Shown here one piece after another: positions 53,577-63,244 of a stretch of DNA of 64,000 nt. Every line of letters starts with the position of its first letter. Positions within the stretch are counted from its first letter, which is position 1. The DNA is from Streptomyces parvulus. Lineage in GTDB: Bacteria > Actinomycetota > Actinomycetes > Streptomycetales > Streptomycetaceae. A program made the position numbers and the translations under genes. The DNA lies in assembly GCF_014648855.1 (NCBI RefSeq), contig NZ_BMRX01000007.1:372001-436000 (forward strand), given 5' to 3'. The notes under the pieces were generated by a model. That model was not told the DNA's origin. It did no database searches and saw only the letters and a program-made list of their open reading frames with translations.

Positions 53577-54029
53577 ATGGACGGACAGGTGTTTCTGGCG
53601 TACGACTATCCGCTGCTCAGCGTCTTCTGGTCGCTGTTGTGGTTCTTCCTGTGGATCATGTGGTTCATCCTGCTCTTCCGCATCGTGACCGACATCTTCC
53701 GCGACGACGAACTGGGTGGCTGGACCAAGGCGGGATGGATGGTGTTCGTCATCGTCCTGCCGTTCGTCGGGGTCCTCGTGTACGTGATCGCCCGGGGCAA
53801 GGGCATGGGCCGGCGTGAGCACGCCCACGCGCGGGCGCGGCAGGAGGAGATCGACGACTACATCCGCAAGACGGCGGGGGGCGGGCGCGGGCGGAGCGGC
53901 AGCGTGGACGAGCTGGCCAGGCTCTCCGAGATCCGGGCCCGCGGCGACATCACGGACGAGGAGTTCCGCAGGGCCAAGGAGCTGGTGCTCAGCGGCTCCG
54001 GCCCGGCCGGACGCGAGGAGGCACGATGA
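53577..54029 (+). CDS. SHOCT-domain membrane protein with PLDc_N-like segments
   Basis: A 150-residue protein. Two helices occupy the N-terminal half (YPLLSVFWSLLWFFLWIMWFILLF and AGWMVFVIVLPFVGVLVYVIARG), the PLDc_N pattern. The C-terminal SHOCT motif is VDELARLSEIRARGDITDEEFRRAKELVLSG. These proteins are small membrane components found near stress genes; function unknown. A GTG two codons earlier is an alternative start. It overlaps the following DUF7144-like gene by 4 bp. Confidence 0.88.
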   Translation: MDGQVFLAYDYPLLSVFWSLLWFFLWIMWFILLFRIVTDIFRDDELGGWTKAGWMVFVIVLPFVGVLVYVIARGKGMGRREHAHARARQEEIDDYIRKTAGGGRGRSGSVDELARLSEIRARGDITDEEFRRAKELVLSGSGPAGREEAR

Positions 54030-54436
54030 CCGCGACCCACGGCGCACGCGCGCACACGACCCGGGGGGCGATGGCCGGCGGGCTGACCGCCTTCGCGGGC
54101 GTGATGCTGATGATCTCGGGCCTGCTCGGGATCTTCCGGGGCATCATGGCGATCGCCGAGGACGACGTGTTCGTCACGACGCCCGAGTACGTGTTCCGCT
54201 TCGACCTCACCGGCTGGGGCTGGATCCATCTCGCGCTGGGCATCGCCGCGGTGCTCGTCTCGCTCGGCCTGTTCCGCGCCTCGCTGTGGGCGCGGGTGGT
54301 CGGCGTGGGCATCGCGGCGCTCGTCCTCATCGCGAACTTCCTGTCGCTGCCCTACTACCCGGTCTGGTCGATCGTGGTGATCGCGATGTCGGCGTTCATC
54401 ATCTGGGCGCTGTGCGTGGTCCGGCAGGACGACTGA
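54026..54436 (+). CDS. DUF7144-like membrane protein
   Basis: A 136-residue protein with four helices: GGLTAFAGVMLMISGLLGIFRGIMAI, WIHLALGIAAVLVSLGLF, VVGVGIAALVLIANFLSLPYYP and VVIAMSAFIIWALCVV. The pattern GLLGIFRGIMAIAEDDVFVTTPEYVFRFDLTGWGWIHL typifies small Streptomyces membrane proteins of the DUF7144 group. Co-translated with the SHOCT protein (4-bp overlap); terminated by a hairpin 14 bp after its stop. Confidence 0.8.
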   Translation: MTATHGARAHTTRGAMAGGLTAFAGVMLMISGLLGIFRGIMAIAEDDVFVTTPEYVFRFDLTGWGWIHLALGIAAVLVSLGLFRASLWARVVGVGIAALVLIANFLSLPYYPVWSIVVIAMSAFIIWALCVVRQDD

Positions 54437-54449
54437 ACCGCGCCCGCCC

Positions 54450-54482
54450 GGCGCACCGGCCACCCCTCAGGGCCGGTGCGCC
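54450..54482. terminator. Bidirectional hairpin terminator
   Basis: Perfect 12-bp arms GGCGCACCGGCC and GGCCGGTGCGCC around a nine-base loop. It lies between the DUF7144-like gene and the convergent gene at 54.47 kb, whose last codons it overlaps. Confidence 0.8.
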
Positions 54483-54796
54483 GCCGCGTCCTTGGTGAGC
54501 TGCACGGCGGCGAGCAGGGAGAGGCCGGGGGCCGCCTCGCGCAGGGTCTTGACGGCCCCCACGGAGTCGACGGGGCCCTCGTGGCCGGCCTCGGCGAGGC
54601 GTTCGTGGACCCAGCGGGCGCGCAGTTCCGCATCGGAGGCGGCGGCTGCCCGCTCGGCGACGGCGACGGCCGCCTCGAGGCCGGGCCGCTCCTCGGGCGT
54701 CGCCGTGGCCAGGGCCTGGCGGATCCCGTGGGCGACGACGTCGGCGTCCCGCAGGACGAGTACGTTGAGTTCCGGTGTCTTGCCGCGTCCGAACAT
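54467..54796 (-). CDS. Hypothetical protein with L7/L12-like C-terminal motif
   Basis: A 109-residue protein. LNVLVLRDADVVAHGIRQALATATPEERPGLEAAVAVAERAAA is helical; the ending VDSVGAVKTLREAAPGLSLLAAVQLTKDAA resembles the C-terminal domain of ribosomal protein L7/L12 (ik-vRe-tglgLkeAkdlv). The authentic L7/L12 is elsewhere, so this is probably a paralogous module. I infer no role. It ends at a terminator. Confidence 0.65.
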   Translation of the reverse strand: MFGRGKTPELNVLVLRDADVVAHGIRQALATATPEERPGLEAAVAVAERAAAASDAELRARWVHERLAEAGHEGPVDSVGAVKTLREAAPGLSLLAAVQLTKDAAAHRP

Positions 54797-54925
54797 GCGG
54801 TCATCGTCGACGCCACGGCCCGTCCGGATCAAGCGGCTTGAGGACTTCCTGAGCCAACGGGGCCGTGTCCCGCCGTGTCCGATTCCTTCAAGACCCGGGC
54901 TGCGCCCCGCGCCTACGGTGACGTC

Positions 54926-55336
54926 ATGACCGCACGATTCAACGCCATCGGCCTCGTCGTCTCCGACATGTCCGCCTCCGTGGCCTTCTACCGCCGGCTC
55001 GGTTTCGCGTTCCCCGACGGCTGCGAGGGGCAGCCGCACGCGGAGGCCGAACTGCCGGGCGGCGTAAGGCTGCTGCTGGACACCGAGGAGTCCGTCCGCT
55101 CCTTCATGCCGGGCTGGGAGCCGCCGGCCGGGGGCGGGCGCCACTCCCTCGCCCTGCTGTGCGAAACCCCCGCCGAGGTCGACACCCTCTACGCCGAGCT
55201 GACCGCGGCCGGCTGCCACGGCGAGAAGAAGCCGTGGGACGCCGACTGGGGCCAGCGGTACGCCGTACTGGGGGACCCCGACGGACACGGGGTGGACCTG
55301 TTCGCGCCGCTGGGGCCCGCCGCCTCAGCCGAGTAG
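54926..55336 (+). CDS. VOC-family protein (glyoxalase-like)
   Basis: A 136-residue protein: [26 protein letters not shown] begins the first module, and [27 protein letters not shown] with [17 protein letters not shown] forms the second. The pattern fits small glyoxalase/extradiol-type VOC proteins. Its stop overlaps the convergent AraC-type gene by 12 bp; that pairing suggests the regulator may respond to the substrate of this enzyme. Confidence 0.85.
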   Translation: MTARFNAIGLVVSDMSASVAFYRRLGFAFPDGCEGQPHAEAELPGGVRLLLDTEESVRSFMPGWEPPAGGGRHSLALLCETPAEVDTLYAELTAAGCHGEKKPWDADWGQRYAVLGDPDGHGVDLFAPLGPAASAE

Positions 55337-56005
55337 TTCGCCGGGTGTGACGCCCGTCAGTTCCCGTACGTCGCGGGTCAGGTGGGCCTGGTCCGCGAAG
55401 CCGGTGCGGGCGGCCGTCTCGGCGAGCGGGGTGCCGGCGCGGGCCAGGGCGAGGGCGCGCTGCAGGCGCAGGACCCGGGCCAGGGTCTTGGGACCGTAGC
55501 CGAAGGCCGCCACGGAGCGCCGGTGCAGCAGGCGGGCGCCGATGCCGAGTTCGTCGGCGGTGGCGGCGACCGGGCGCCCCGCGTCGAGGGCGGCCGCGAT
55601 CCGGCGCAGCAGGGGATCGGGGGGTGCCGTCTCGGCGGCCCGGGACAGCGCGGCCCGCTCCAGGCCCTCGGCCGGGTCGCCGGCCGCGTTCACCAGGGCG
55701 GCCAGGCGCCGGGCCCGGGCGGCGGGCCAGAGGTCGGTCAGGTCGACGCGCCGGTCGCGCAGCTCTACGGCCGGGACGCCGAGGAGGGCGGGCGCGGTGC
55801 CGGGCGGGAAGCGGACGCCGGCCCAGGGGGCCGGGGAGGCCTCGGTGAGGTGGGCGCGGGTGTCGGGTCCGGCGACCAGGAGCCGGCCGTCGTGCCAGAG
55901 CAGGTCCATGCAACCGTCCGGCAGCACCCGTCCCGGCCGCGGTCCCGCGGGGGTGTTCGTCCACACCACCGCGCCGGCCAGCCGCGAAGCGCGTTCCGCG
56001 TACAC
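55325..56005 (-). CDS. AraC-family transcriptional regulator
   Basis: A 226-residue regulator. The N-terminal part contains [28 protein letters not shown], as in the DUF6597 group of AraC proteins. The C-terminal HTH pair is [44 protein letters not shown] and [32 protein letters not shown] start without a strong ribosome binding site. Probably regulates the neighbouring VOC gene; inference from position. Confidence 0.87.
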   Translation of the reverse strand: MYAERASRLAGAVVWTNTPAGPRPGRVLPDGCMDLLWHDGRLLVAGPDTRAHLTEASPAPWAGVRFPPGTAPALLGVPAVELRDRRVDLTDLWPAARARRLAALVNAAGDPAEGLERAALSRAAETAPPDPLLRRIAAALDAGRPVAATADELGIGARLLHRRSVAAFGYGPKTLARVLRLQRALALARAGTPLAETAARTGFADQAHLTRDVRELTGVTPGELLG

Positions 56006-56140
56006 GGGTGCCAGGTTACGCCGCGGTGCGGTGCACCTGCGGGCCGACGCCGTACGCCTTCCCCGGAGCTGGGTGCTGCGGTTGTGCCGGCCGGGGAGAC
56101 GGCGGATTCTGTAGGGGACGAACGGGGCTGGTGTGGCGCC

Positions 56141-58537
56141 ATGAGCGCATGGAATACGGACCAGGGTGCTGACTTTCGTGGCCCTCTCGACGTCACCCGG
56201 GCGGCCACGGTGGTCACCGACGCGCGGAACACGGTCATCGGATGGAGCCTCGGCGCGGAGCGGCTGTTCGGCTACCGGTCGCGGGAGATCGTCGGCCGTC
56301 CCCTGACCACGTTCCTGCCGCCCGGCCCGACGCCGTCCCCTCCCCCGCCTCCCCCTCCTCCGTCTCCTTTGCCCCAGTACCGGGGCAACGACGTACGCGT
56401 CGCCCTGCGCCGGGACGGCACGGAGACGATCGTCGCCGTCGACGAGTGCCCGCTGCCCGGCGCCGGAACGGCCGTGCGCGTCCTCGTCGCGACCGAGCTG
56501 AAGGATCTCCGGCTCTGGGACTCACGGCTGGCGCTGCTGCACGGACTGGCCACCCAGTCCCCCGTCGGCCTGGCCATCTACAACGCCGATCTCCGCCTGA
56601 CCTGGTGCAACACGGCCTTCGAACGGGAGATCGGACGACCGTTCGCCGAGTTCCGCGGCCTGCGGGCCGACGAGCTGTACTCCGACGGACGATTCGTGAC
56701 CAAGGGGCATCCGCCCACGCTCGACGCGGTGATGCGTCACGTGCTGGAGACCGGTGAGCCCTATCTCGACCTGCACTTCCAGGGCCGCCCGCCCAGCGAT
56801 CCGGACACGGAGCACCTCTGGTCCTGTGCCTACTACCGGCTCCAGGACGCCGACGGCCGAGTCGTCGGCGTGTGCGAGGACGCCTTCGACATCTCCGACC
56901 GGTACCGGGCGCAGCGGCGGCTGGCGCTGCTCGTAGAGGCGGGCCGCGGGATCGGAACCGCCCTCGACGTGGTGGTCACCGCCGAGAAGATCACCGAGGT
57001 GTCGGTACCGGCGTTCGCCTCCACGGTCACGGTCGACCTCGCGCGGATGGTCCTGGAGGGCGAGGTACCGGCCACCAGCGGCACCGCGGCCATGCCTCTG
57101 GTGCGGGTCTCCAGCCGCTCGGCCGACGGGGCGGGCGCCGGGGAGGCCGGCACCGCCCGCTCGCCCGTGGAGTACCCCTCGGGTTCGCCGCAGGACCGCA
57201 GCCTCTCCTCGGGCGGGCTCGTGCTCGACAACACGACCCTCGTCGTACCGCTGCGGGCCGGCAACGGCCTGCTGGGCCTCGTCACCTTCGTCCGCGACGC
57301 CGAGTCGGCCACCTTCGACGGTGGTGAGGTCGCGCTCGCCGACGAGCTGGTCGCCCGCACGGCGGTCTCCGTCGACAACGCCCGCCGGTACACCCGTGAA
57401 CGCATCGCCGCCCTGGCGCTGCAACGCCAGCTGCTGCCGCAGCAGTTGCCCGAGACGTCCGCCGTCGACCTGGCCCACCGGTACCTGCCGACGGACGACG
57501 TGACAGGCGTCGGCGGTGACTGGTTCGACGTCATCCCGCTCTCCGGATCCCGAGTCGGACTCGTGGTCGGGGACGTGGTCGGTCACGGCCTGCAGGCGGC
57601 CGCCACCATGGGACGGCTGCGTACGACCGTGCGCGCGTTCGCCCAGATGGACATGGATCCGGTCGAGCTGCTGTCGCGGCTCGACGACCTGGTGGCGCAG
57701 TCGGCGGAGGAGCAGGGGGGCGGGCCGGGCGGGCCGGCCGGCGACCACGCGGATGTGACCACGGGGGCGACCTGCCTGTACGCGGTCTACGACCCGGTCT
57801 CGCGACGCTGTGTCATGGCGAGGGCCGGGCACCTGCCGCCGGCGGTCGTCGACCCGGCGGGCCGGGTGGCCTTTCCGGACCTGCCGGCCGGACCGCCCCT
57901 GGGGCTCGGCGGCCTCCCCTTCGAGTCCCTGGAGACCGAACTCCCGGTCGGCAGCCTGCTGGCCCTTTTCACCGACGGCCTGGTCGAGGCCCGCGACCAC
58001 GACATCGATCACGGCCTCGACACCCTGGGACGGGTACTCGGCGACCGGCACGCGCCCCTCGAAGAGCTGTGCGACCGCGCCCTCGCGGAGTTGGTGCCGA
58101 GCGGCTCGACGGCGGACGACACGGCCCTGCTCCTGGTCCGCACCCGCGAACTCGACACGTCGCAGGTCGCCGAGTGGGAACTGCCCGCCGAACCGGTCGC
58201 CGCGGGCCGGGTCCGGGACCTGGCCACCCGGCAACTGCACCACTGGGGCCTCGACGACCTGTCCTTCACGACCGAGCTGGTCGCCAGCGAACTGGTGACC
58301 AACGCCGTCAGATACGCCGAGGGACCGATCCAGGTGCGCCTCATCCGGGACCGCACCCTCTTGTGCGAGGTCGCCGACGCGGGCCACACGTCACCGCATC
58401 TGCGTCACAGCGGCGAGGACGACGAGGGCGGGCGCGGCCTGTTCATCGTGGCGCAACTGGTCCAGAGGTGGGGCACCCGCTACTCCCAGTCCGGCAAGAC
58501 CATCTGGACCGAGCAGGCCTTCCCGGCGGCGGAGTGA
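56141..58537 (+). CDS. PAS-PAS-GAF-SpoIIE phosphatase with C-terminal HATPase
   Basis: A 798-residue multidomain regulator. A first PAS domain (about 20-130) contains an octaproline insertion ([20 protein letters not shown] in part). A second PAS runs about 135-255 ([24 protein letters not shown]). The GAF domain is about 265-420. The SpoIIE phosphatase has [45 protein letters not shown] and ADDTALLLV. The C-terminal GHKL HATPase comprises [17 protein letters not shown] and [30 protein letters not shown]. It unites opposing phosphatase and kinase functions of partner switching in one chain. Its paralogue at 24-25.8 kb lacks the HATPase. Confidence 0.92.
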   Translation: MSAWNTDQGADFRGPLDVTRAATVVTDARNTVIGWSLGAERLFGYRSREIVGRPLTTFLPPGPTPSPPPPPPPPSPLPQYRGNDVRVALRRDGTETIVAVDECPLPGAGTAVRVLVATELKDLRLWDSRLALLHGLATQSPVGLAIYNADLRLTWCNTAFEREIGRPFAEFRGLRADELYSDGRFVTKGHPPTLDAVMRHVLETGEPYLDLHFQGRPPSDPDTEHLWSCAYYRLQDADGRVVGVCEDAFDISDRYRAQRRLALLVEAGRGIGTALDVVVTAEKITEVSVPAFASTVTVDLARMVLEGEVPATSGTAAMPLVRVSSRSADGAGAGEAGTARSPVEYPSGSPQDRSLSSGGLVLDNTTLVVPLRAGNGLLGLVTFVRDAESATFDGGEVALADELVARTAVSVDNARRYTRERIAALALQRQLLPQQLPETSAVDLAHRYLPTDDVTGVGGDWFDVIPLSGSRVGLVVGDVVGHGLQAAATMGRLRTTVRAFAQMDMDPVELLSRLDDLVAQSAEEQGGGPGGPAGDHADVTTGATCLYAVYDPVSRRCVMARAGHLPPAVVDPAGRVAFPDLPAGPPLGLGGLPFESLETELPVGSLLALFTDGLVEARDHDIDHGLDTLGRVLGDRHAPLEELCDRALAELVPSGSTADDTALLLVRTRELDTSQVAEWELPAEPVAAGRVRDLATRQLHHWGLDDLSFTTELVASELVTNAVRYAEGPIQVRLIRDRTLLCEVADAGHTSPHLRHSGEDDEGGRGLFIVAQLVQRWGTRYSQSGKTIWTEQAFPAAE

Positions 58538-58579
58538 CCGCACGGCCGCCCGTGACGGGATGCCCGCACCCGGCACCGC

Positions 58580-59713
58580 TCACGAGGCCTCGGGCTTGTC
58601 GTGGTTGGCCGGGGGCGGGTTCTTCCCGTGGGTGCGCAGGCGGGCCGTGACGTCCTCCGGGGGCAGGAAACGGGACCAGCGCTCCGGGAACTCCGAGGGC
58701 ATGTCGGGGTCGGACTCGCCGTTGGCGGCGGCGCGGGCCACGTAGTCGGCGACCTGGGCCTGGCGCAGCCGTTCGTTGGCCTCGCGGGCGGCGGCGGTGG
58801 CCGCGGCCGGCCAGACGCGGTCGATGGCGGCGTTGACCGCGGCCCCGACGAGCACCGCGAAGGCGGACACACCGATCCAGAGCAGCACCGCGACGGGCGC
58901 GGCCAGCGAGCCGTAGATCGTGGGCCCCTCGACGGTGCTGGTGAGGTAGATACGCAGCAGGAAGCTGCCGAGCACCCACATGGCGAGGGCCACCAGGGCG
59001 CCGGGCACGTCCTCGATCCACGGGGAGCGCACCGGAACGGACACGTGGTAGAGCGTCGTCAGGAAGGCCACGGACAGCAGGATCACGACGGGCCAGTACA
59101 GGACCTGCACGACCGTCGTCGACCAGGGCACGATCCGCACCACCGCGTCCGGCCCGGCCACCATCAGCGGCAGCGCGACGGACCCGATCAGCAGCGCCAC
59201 CAGGAAGAGCAGGAAGGCCATCAGCCGGGTCTTGACGATGCCCCGGACGCCGTCGAGGCCGTACATCACGGTGATGGTGTCGATGAAGACGTTCACCGCG
59301 CGGGAGCCCGACCACAGGGCGAACAGGAAGCCGATGGAGATGACGTCGGGCCGGCCGCCCTTCATCACGTCGTCCAGGATCGGCTCGGTGATCTGCTTGA
59401 CGCCCTTCTCGGAGAGCACCGCCCGGGAGGCGTCCAGGATGTTGTTGCGCAGGCTCTCCGTGGTGTCCGCGCCGATCCAGGAGTCGACGTAGCCGAGCAG
59501 TCCGAGGAGGCTCAGCAGCAGGGGCGGCACCGACAGCAGCGTGAAGAACGCGGCCTCGGCGGCCAGGCCGAGGATGCGGTACTCCATGCACGAGTTGACC
59601 GTGTCCTTGAGCAGCAGCCAGGCGGTCCTGCGTTTGGAGACGTTCCGGTACAGGACCCGGGCACGATGAAGCCGGCCGGAAGGCCGTTCGGGGGATTCAC
59701 TTGCTGGCTGCAC
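58580..59713 (-). CDS. YihY/virulence factor BrkB-family membrane protein
   Basis: A 377-residue protein with six to eight helices. NSCMEYRILGLAAEAAFFTLLSVPPLLLSLLG is the characteristic start, then SIGFLFALWSGSRAVNVFIDTITVMYG, LMAFLLFLVALLIGSVALPL, VQVLYWPVVILLSVAFLTTLYH, and GPTIYGSLAAPVAVLLWIGVSAFAVLVGAAVNAAID. Function poorly known; once thought to be RNase BN but now regarded as an inner-membrane transporter-like family. GTG start. Divergent from the AidB-like gene. Confidence 0.9.
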   Translation of the reverse strand: MQPASESPERPSGRLHRARVLYRNVSKRRTAWLLLKDTVNSCMEYRILGLAAEAAFFTLLSVPPLLLSLLGLLGYVDSWIGADTTESLRNNILDASRAVLSEKGVKQITEPILDDVMKGGRPDVISIGFLFALWSGSRAVNVFIDTITVMYGLDGVRGIVKTRLMAFLLFLVALLIGSVALPLMVAGPDAVVRIVPWSTTVVQVLYWPVVILLSVAFLTTLYHVSVPVRSPWIEDVPGALVALAMWVLGSFLLRIYLTSTVEGPTIYGSLAAPVAVLLWIGVSAFAVLVGAAVNAAIDRVWPAAATAAAREANERLRQAQVADYVARAAANGESDPDMPSEFPERWSRFLPPEDVTARLRTHGKNPPPANHDKPEAS

Positions 59714-59812
59714 GACCTAAAGGTATCCGCCGCCGGGGGCGGCACTCATCCGCGGAGCCCCGCAGGACGGTGCCGGCTCCGCCCGGGTCCCCGGCACGGT
59801 AGGTTCACCGTC

Positions 59813-61456
59813 ATGGCAGGCAGCACCCACACCGTGACGAATCAGGCGCCGCCGCTGGTCGGCCACGACGTCTTCACCGGCGACCGGGTCCTCACGGCCG
59901 CGGTCGAGCGGCACCTGGCACCCGAGCTGCGCGAGGAGGCGCTGGCCGAGCTGTCGGGCCTGGGCCGCAGCTGCGGCTCGCTCCAGTCCCGGGAGTGGGC
60001 GGTCCAGGCCGACGCCGGCCCGCCGGTGCTGCGCACCCACGACCGCTACGGCCACCGCGTCGACGAGGTGGACTTCCACCCCGCCTGGCACCGGCTCCTC
60101 GGCAAGGGCGTGGCGGCCGGTCTGACCGCGGCCTGGACCCGGCCGGGCGGGCACGTGCGGCGCGCGGCGGGTTTCCTCATGTGGAACCAGGTGGACGCGG
60201 GCACCTGCTGTCCGCTGTCCATGACCCACGCCGCCGTGCCGGCCCTGCGCACCGACCCGGAGCTGGCCGCCGAGTGGGAGCCGCGGCTGACCTCGCAGGT
60301 GTACGACCGCGGGCTGCGGCCGGCCCGGCTGAAGGCCGGCGCGCTGTTCGGGATGGCCATGACGGAGAAGCAGGGCGGCAGCGACGTCCGCGCGAACACC
60401 ACGTCGGCACGGCCGCTGGCCGAGGACGGCGCGTACACGCTGACCGGGCACAAGTGGTTCTGCTCGGCGCCCATGTCGGACGGCTTCCTGGTGCTGGCGC
60501 GGGCCCCGGGCGGGCTGACCTGCTTCCTGGTGCCGCGGGTGCTGGCGGACGGCACCCGCAACGTCTTCCTGCTCCAGCGCCTCAAGGACAAGCTGGGCAA
60601 CCGGTCCAACGCCTCGGCCGAGGTCGAGTTCGACGGCACCTGGGCCCGCCGGGTGGGCGAGGAGGGGCGCGGGGTGCCCACCATCATCGACATGGTGGCG
60701 GCCACCCGGCTGGACTGCGTCCTCGGTTCGGCGGGGCTGATGCGGCAGGCCGTGGCGCAGGCGGTGCACCACTGCGAGTACCGGGAGGCCTTCGGCGCGA
60801 AGCTGGCCGACCAGCCGCTGATGCGCAACGTCCTCGCCGACCTCGCGGTCGAGTCGGAGGCGGCGACCACGCTCGGGCTGCGGCTCGCGGCGGCCCAGGA
60901 CGCGGCGGAGGCGGGCGACGAGCGGGAGCGGGCGCTGCTGCGGCTGGCGGTGCCCGCGGCGAAGTACTGGGTGACGAAGCGGTGCGCGCCGCTGGTGGTG
61001 GAGGCCGCCGAGTGCCTGGGCGGCAACGGCTACGTCGAGGAGTCGGGCATGCCCCGGCTGGTGCGCGAGTCGCCGCTCAACTCGGTCTGGGAGGGCGCCG
61101 GCAACGTGCAGGCGCTGGACGTGCTGCGCGCGCTGGGGCGGGAGCCGCTGGCCATGGACGCCTACCTGACGGAGGTCGGCCTGGCACGCGGCGCCGACCA
61201 CCGCCTGGACGCGGCGATCCGGGGCCTGCTGACGGAGCTGGCGGACCTGGCGTCCGCCGAGGGGCGGGCGCGGCTGCTGGCCGAGCGGCTGGCGCTGGTG
61301 CTCCAGGGCTCGCTGCTGGTGCGGTACGCGCCGCCGGAGGTCGCCGACGCGTTCTGCGCCGCGCGGCTGGGCGGCGATGGGGGCGCGGCCTTCGGGACGC
61401 TGCCGCCGACCCTGGACCTGGCGTCGGTGGTGCGACGGGCGCGGCCCGCGGCCTGA
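59813..61456 (+). CDS. AidB-like acyl-CoA dehydrogenase (alkylation-response type)
   Basis: A 547-residue flavoprotein. HPAWHRLLGKGVAAGLT near residue 90, a DAGTCCPLSMTHAAV segment, and MTEKQGGSDVRANTTSARPL (about 182-203) are AidB hallmarks. GHKWFCSAPMSDGFLVLA, RLKDKLGNRSNASAEVEFDG, EAAECLGGNGYVEESGMPRL and PLNSVWEGAGNVQALDVLR close the match. AidB binds FAD and DNA and protects against alkylating agents, perhaps by destroying them. The operon for ogt and ada-alkA is 50 kb away in this window. Isovaleryl-CoA dehydrogenase activity has been reported for the family. Confidence 0.9.
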   Translation: MAGSTHTVTNQAPPLVGHDVFTGDRVLTAAVERHLAPELREEALAELSGLGRSCGSLQSREWAVQADAGPPVLRTHDRYGHRVDEVDFHPAWHRLLGKGVAAGLTAAWTRPGGHVRRAAGFLMWNQVDAGTCCPLSMTHAAVPALRTDPELAAEWEPRLTSQVYDRGLRPARLKAGALFGMAMTEKQGGSDVRANTTSARPLAEDGAYTLTGHKWFCSAPMSDGFLVLARAPGGLTCFLVPRVLADGTRNVFLLQRLKDKLGNRSNASAEVEFDGTWARRVGEEGRGVPTIIDMVAATRLDCVLGSAGLMRQAVAQAVHHCEYREAFGAKLADQPLMRNVLADLAVESEAATTLGLRLAAAQDAAEAGDERERALLRLAVPAAKYWVTKRCAPLVVEAAECLGGNGYVEESGMPRLVRESPLNSVWEGAGNVQALDVLRALGREPLAMDAYLTEVGLARGADHRLDAAIRGLLTELADLASAEGRARLLAERLALVLQGSLLVRYAPPEVADAFCAARLGGDGGAAFGTLPPTLDLASVVRRARPAA

Positions 61457-61588
61457 TCGGGTCACGCGGCGCGGAGGTGGTGCTGCGCCGACACGGCACC
61501 ACCCCCGCCACACGGGCCTGTTCAGGCCGCGTACGCCGCACGGAGCGGCGTGGTTCAAGTTTGGACACCGGCGCGGCCGTCCACCAGG

Positions 61589-61606
61589 GTTGCAGGGGGT
61601 TGCAAC
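61589..61606. promoter_or_regulatory. GTTGCA-N6-TGCAAC inverted repeat upstream of GAF regulator
   Basis: Perfect 6-bp arms with a six-base spacer, 96 bp before the GTG of the GAF-type regulator and 133 bp after the AidB-like gene. The outer GGTTGCA is also directly repeated. It may be the regulator's own site; inference only. Confidence 0.4.
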
Positions 61607-61701
61607 TCGCGGTCGGCCGTGTGCGGACTGTGCCCGCGCGGCGGCGGGCAAGCGGTCACCATGAGAGGGAGGACATCCGCCTTCCGGGAGGACGAGGATC
61701 T

Positions 61702-62991
61702 GTGGCGCTCTCGCCGATGGACGTGACGCAGTTCGCCGCCGTGGACACGGCGCGGGCGGCCCGGATGCTCAGCGAGGTCCGTTCCGCCAGGCTCTCCGGC
61801 GGACAGGCCCCGGTGGCGCCCCGGCCGGTGATCGAGCAGTCGTGGGAGCGGTTGCTGCGCCGCGGCGTCGATCCCGAGCACGACGTCCGCTCCGGGCTGC
61901 TGGCACCGGAGGAGGTGCGGCGGCGCCGGGAGGCCTCGCCGCTGCGGCATGTGCTGCCGGTCCTGCGGGAGGGACTGCTCTCGGTGGCGGACGTCGCCCA
62001 CCACATCATGGTGGTCGCCGACGAGGACGGCCGGGTGCTGTGGCGCGAGGGCAGCGCGCCGGTGCTGCGCAGGGCCGACGGGCTGGGGTTCGAACTCGGC
62101 GCGGACTGGCGGGAGGAGGTGGTCGGCACCAACGGCGTGGGGACGCCGGCGGTGACCGGGCGGCCCGTACAGGTCTTCGCCTCCGAGCACTTCGTGCGGT
62201 CCCAGGCGAACTGGACCTGCGCGGGGGCGCCGATCAACGATCCGCGCAGCGGGCGGCTGCTCGGCGTGGTCGACGTGAGCGGGCCGCTGGAGACGATGCA
62301 CCCGGCGACGCTCGCCTGGGTCGCCTCGGTGGCCAGGCTCGCCGAGGCCCGGCTGCGGGACCTGCACGTGCGTTCGCTGGAGCGGCTGCGGGCGGTGGCC
62401 GCGCCGGTGCTGGCCCGGCTGGAGGGGCGGGCGCTGGTGACGGACGGGGACGGCTGGACGGCGGCGGTCACGGGGATGCCGTACGTGGACCGGGTGGCGC
62501 TGCCCAGGTCGCCGGGGCCGGAGCCGCGGTGGCTGCCGGCGGTGGGGACGTGCACCGTGGAGCCGCTGGCCGGGGGCTGGCTGGTGCGCGCCGCGGAGGG
62601 GCGGGTGCCGCCGGGTGCCGCCCGGATCGTGCTGGACCTCGGCCGGGCGCGCCGCTGGTCGGTGCGGGTGCTGGGCGGGGCGGGCGAGTGGACCCGGGAA
62701 CTGAGCCCCCGGCACGCCGAGTTGCTGTACCTGCTGGCCGTCCAGCGCGGTGGCCGCAGCGCGGCGGGCCTGGCCGAGGACGTGTTCGGCGACCCGGCCC
62801 GTACGGTGACGGTACGGGCGGAGATGTCGCGTGTGCGCAGGTACTTGGGCCCGTACCTGGAGCACCGGCCGTATCGTTTCTGCGAGGACGCGGAGGTGGA
62901 GGTCCTACTCCCCGCCGACCCCGCCGACCTGCTCCCCCACTCCACGGCACCGGCGGTGCGGGAGGGCCGGGCGGCGCTGGGCGTGCCTTGA
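61702..62991 (+). CDS. GAF-domain transcriptional regulator (SigL/AcoR-like N-terminus, winged-helix C-terminus)
   Basis: A 429-residue protein. Residues 35-105 resemble the leader of AcoR-type activators (RPVIEQSWERLLRRGVDPEHD, LRHVLPVLREGLLSVADVAHHIMVVADEDGRVLW). The GAF part (about 105-215) includes GFELGADWREEVVGTNGVGTP and SHFVRSQANWTCAGAPI in the family's usual order. There is no sigma-54 AAA domain; instead the C-terminal 100 residues form a winged-helix region (LSPRHAELLYLLAVQRGGRSAAGLAEDVFGDPARTVTVRAEMSRVRRYLG). GTG start with GAGGA upstream. It could control the AidB-like gene. Confidence 0.82.
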   Translation: MALSPMDVTQFAAVDTARAARMLSEVRSARLSGGQAPVAPRPVIEQSWERLLRRGVDPEHDVRSGLLAPEEVRRRREASPLRHVLPVLREGLLSVADVAHHIMVVADEDGRVLWREGSAPVLRRADGLGFELGADWREEVVGTNGVGTPAVTGRPVQVFASEHFVRSQANWTCAGAPINDPRSGRLLGVVDVSGPLETMHPATLAWVASVARLAEARLRDLHVRSLERLRAVAAPVLARLEGRALVTDGDGWTAAVTGMPYVDRVALPRSPGPEPRWLPAVGTCTVEPLAGGWLVRAAEGRVPPGAARIVLDLGRARRWSVRVLGGAGEWTRELSPRHAELLYLLAVQRGGRSAAGLAEDVFGDPARTVTVRAEMSRVRRYLGPYLEHRPYRFCEDAEVEVLLPADPADLLPHSTAPAVREGRAALGVP

Positions 62992-63244
62992 CCCGGGGGT
63001 GACTTGGGGGGAGTGCGACCGCCCCTTGGGGGGTGCGACCGCCCCTTCCGGCCGGCGCCCGCGTCCCTACGAGCCCGGCACGGCGCCCGGTTGGCCGCAA
63101 ACGCGGGGCGATTTCGCATATTTGCAGCGTCCGCGTCCGCGGAACCCGCCGGCTGCCGTAGCATCCTCTACGGACCGTCCCATCCGCTCGTCGGTCAACG
63201 CGTCCATCGCCGAGCGCAGTTGGTCCGGTGTCCGTGGAGGTTCC

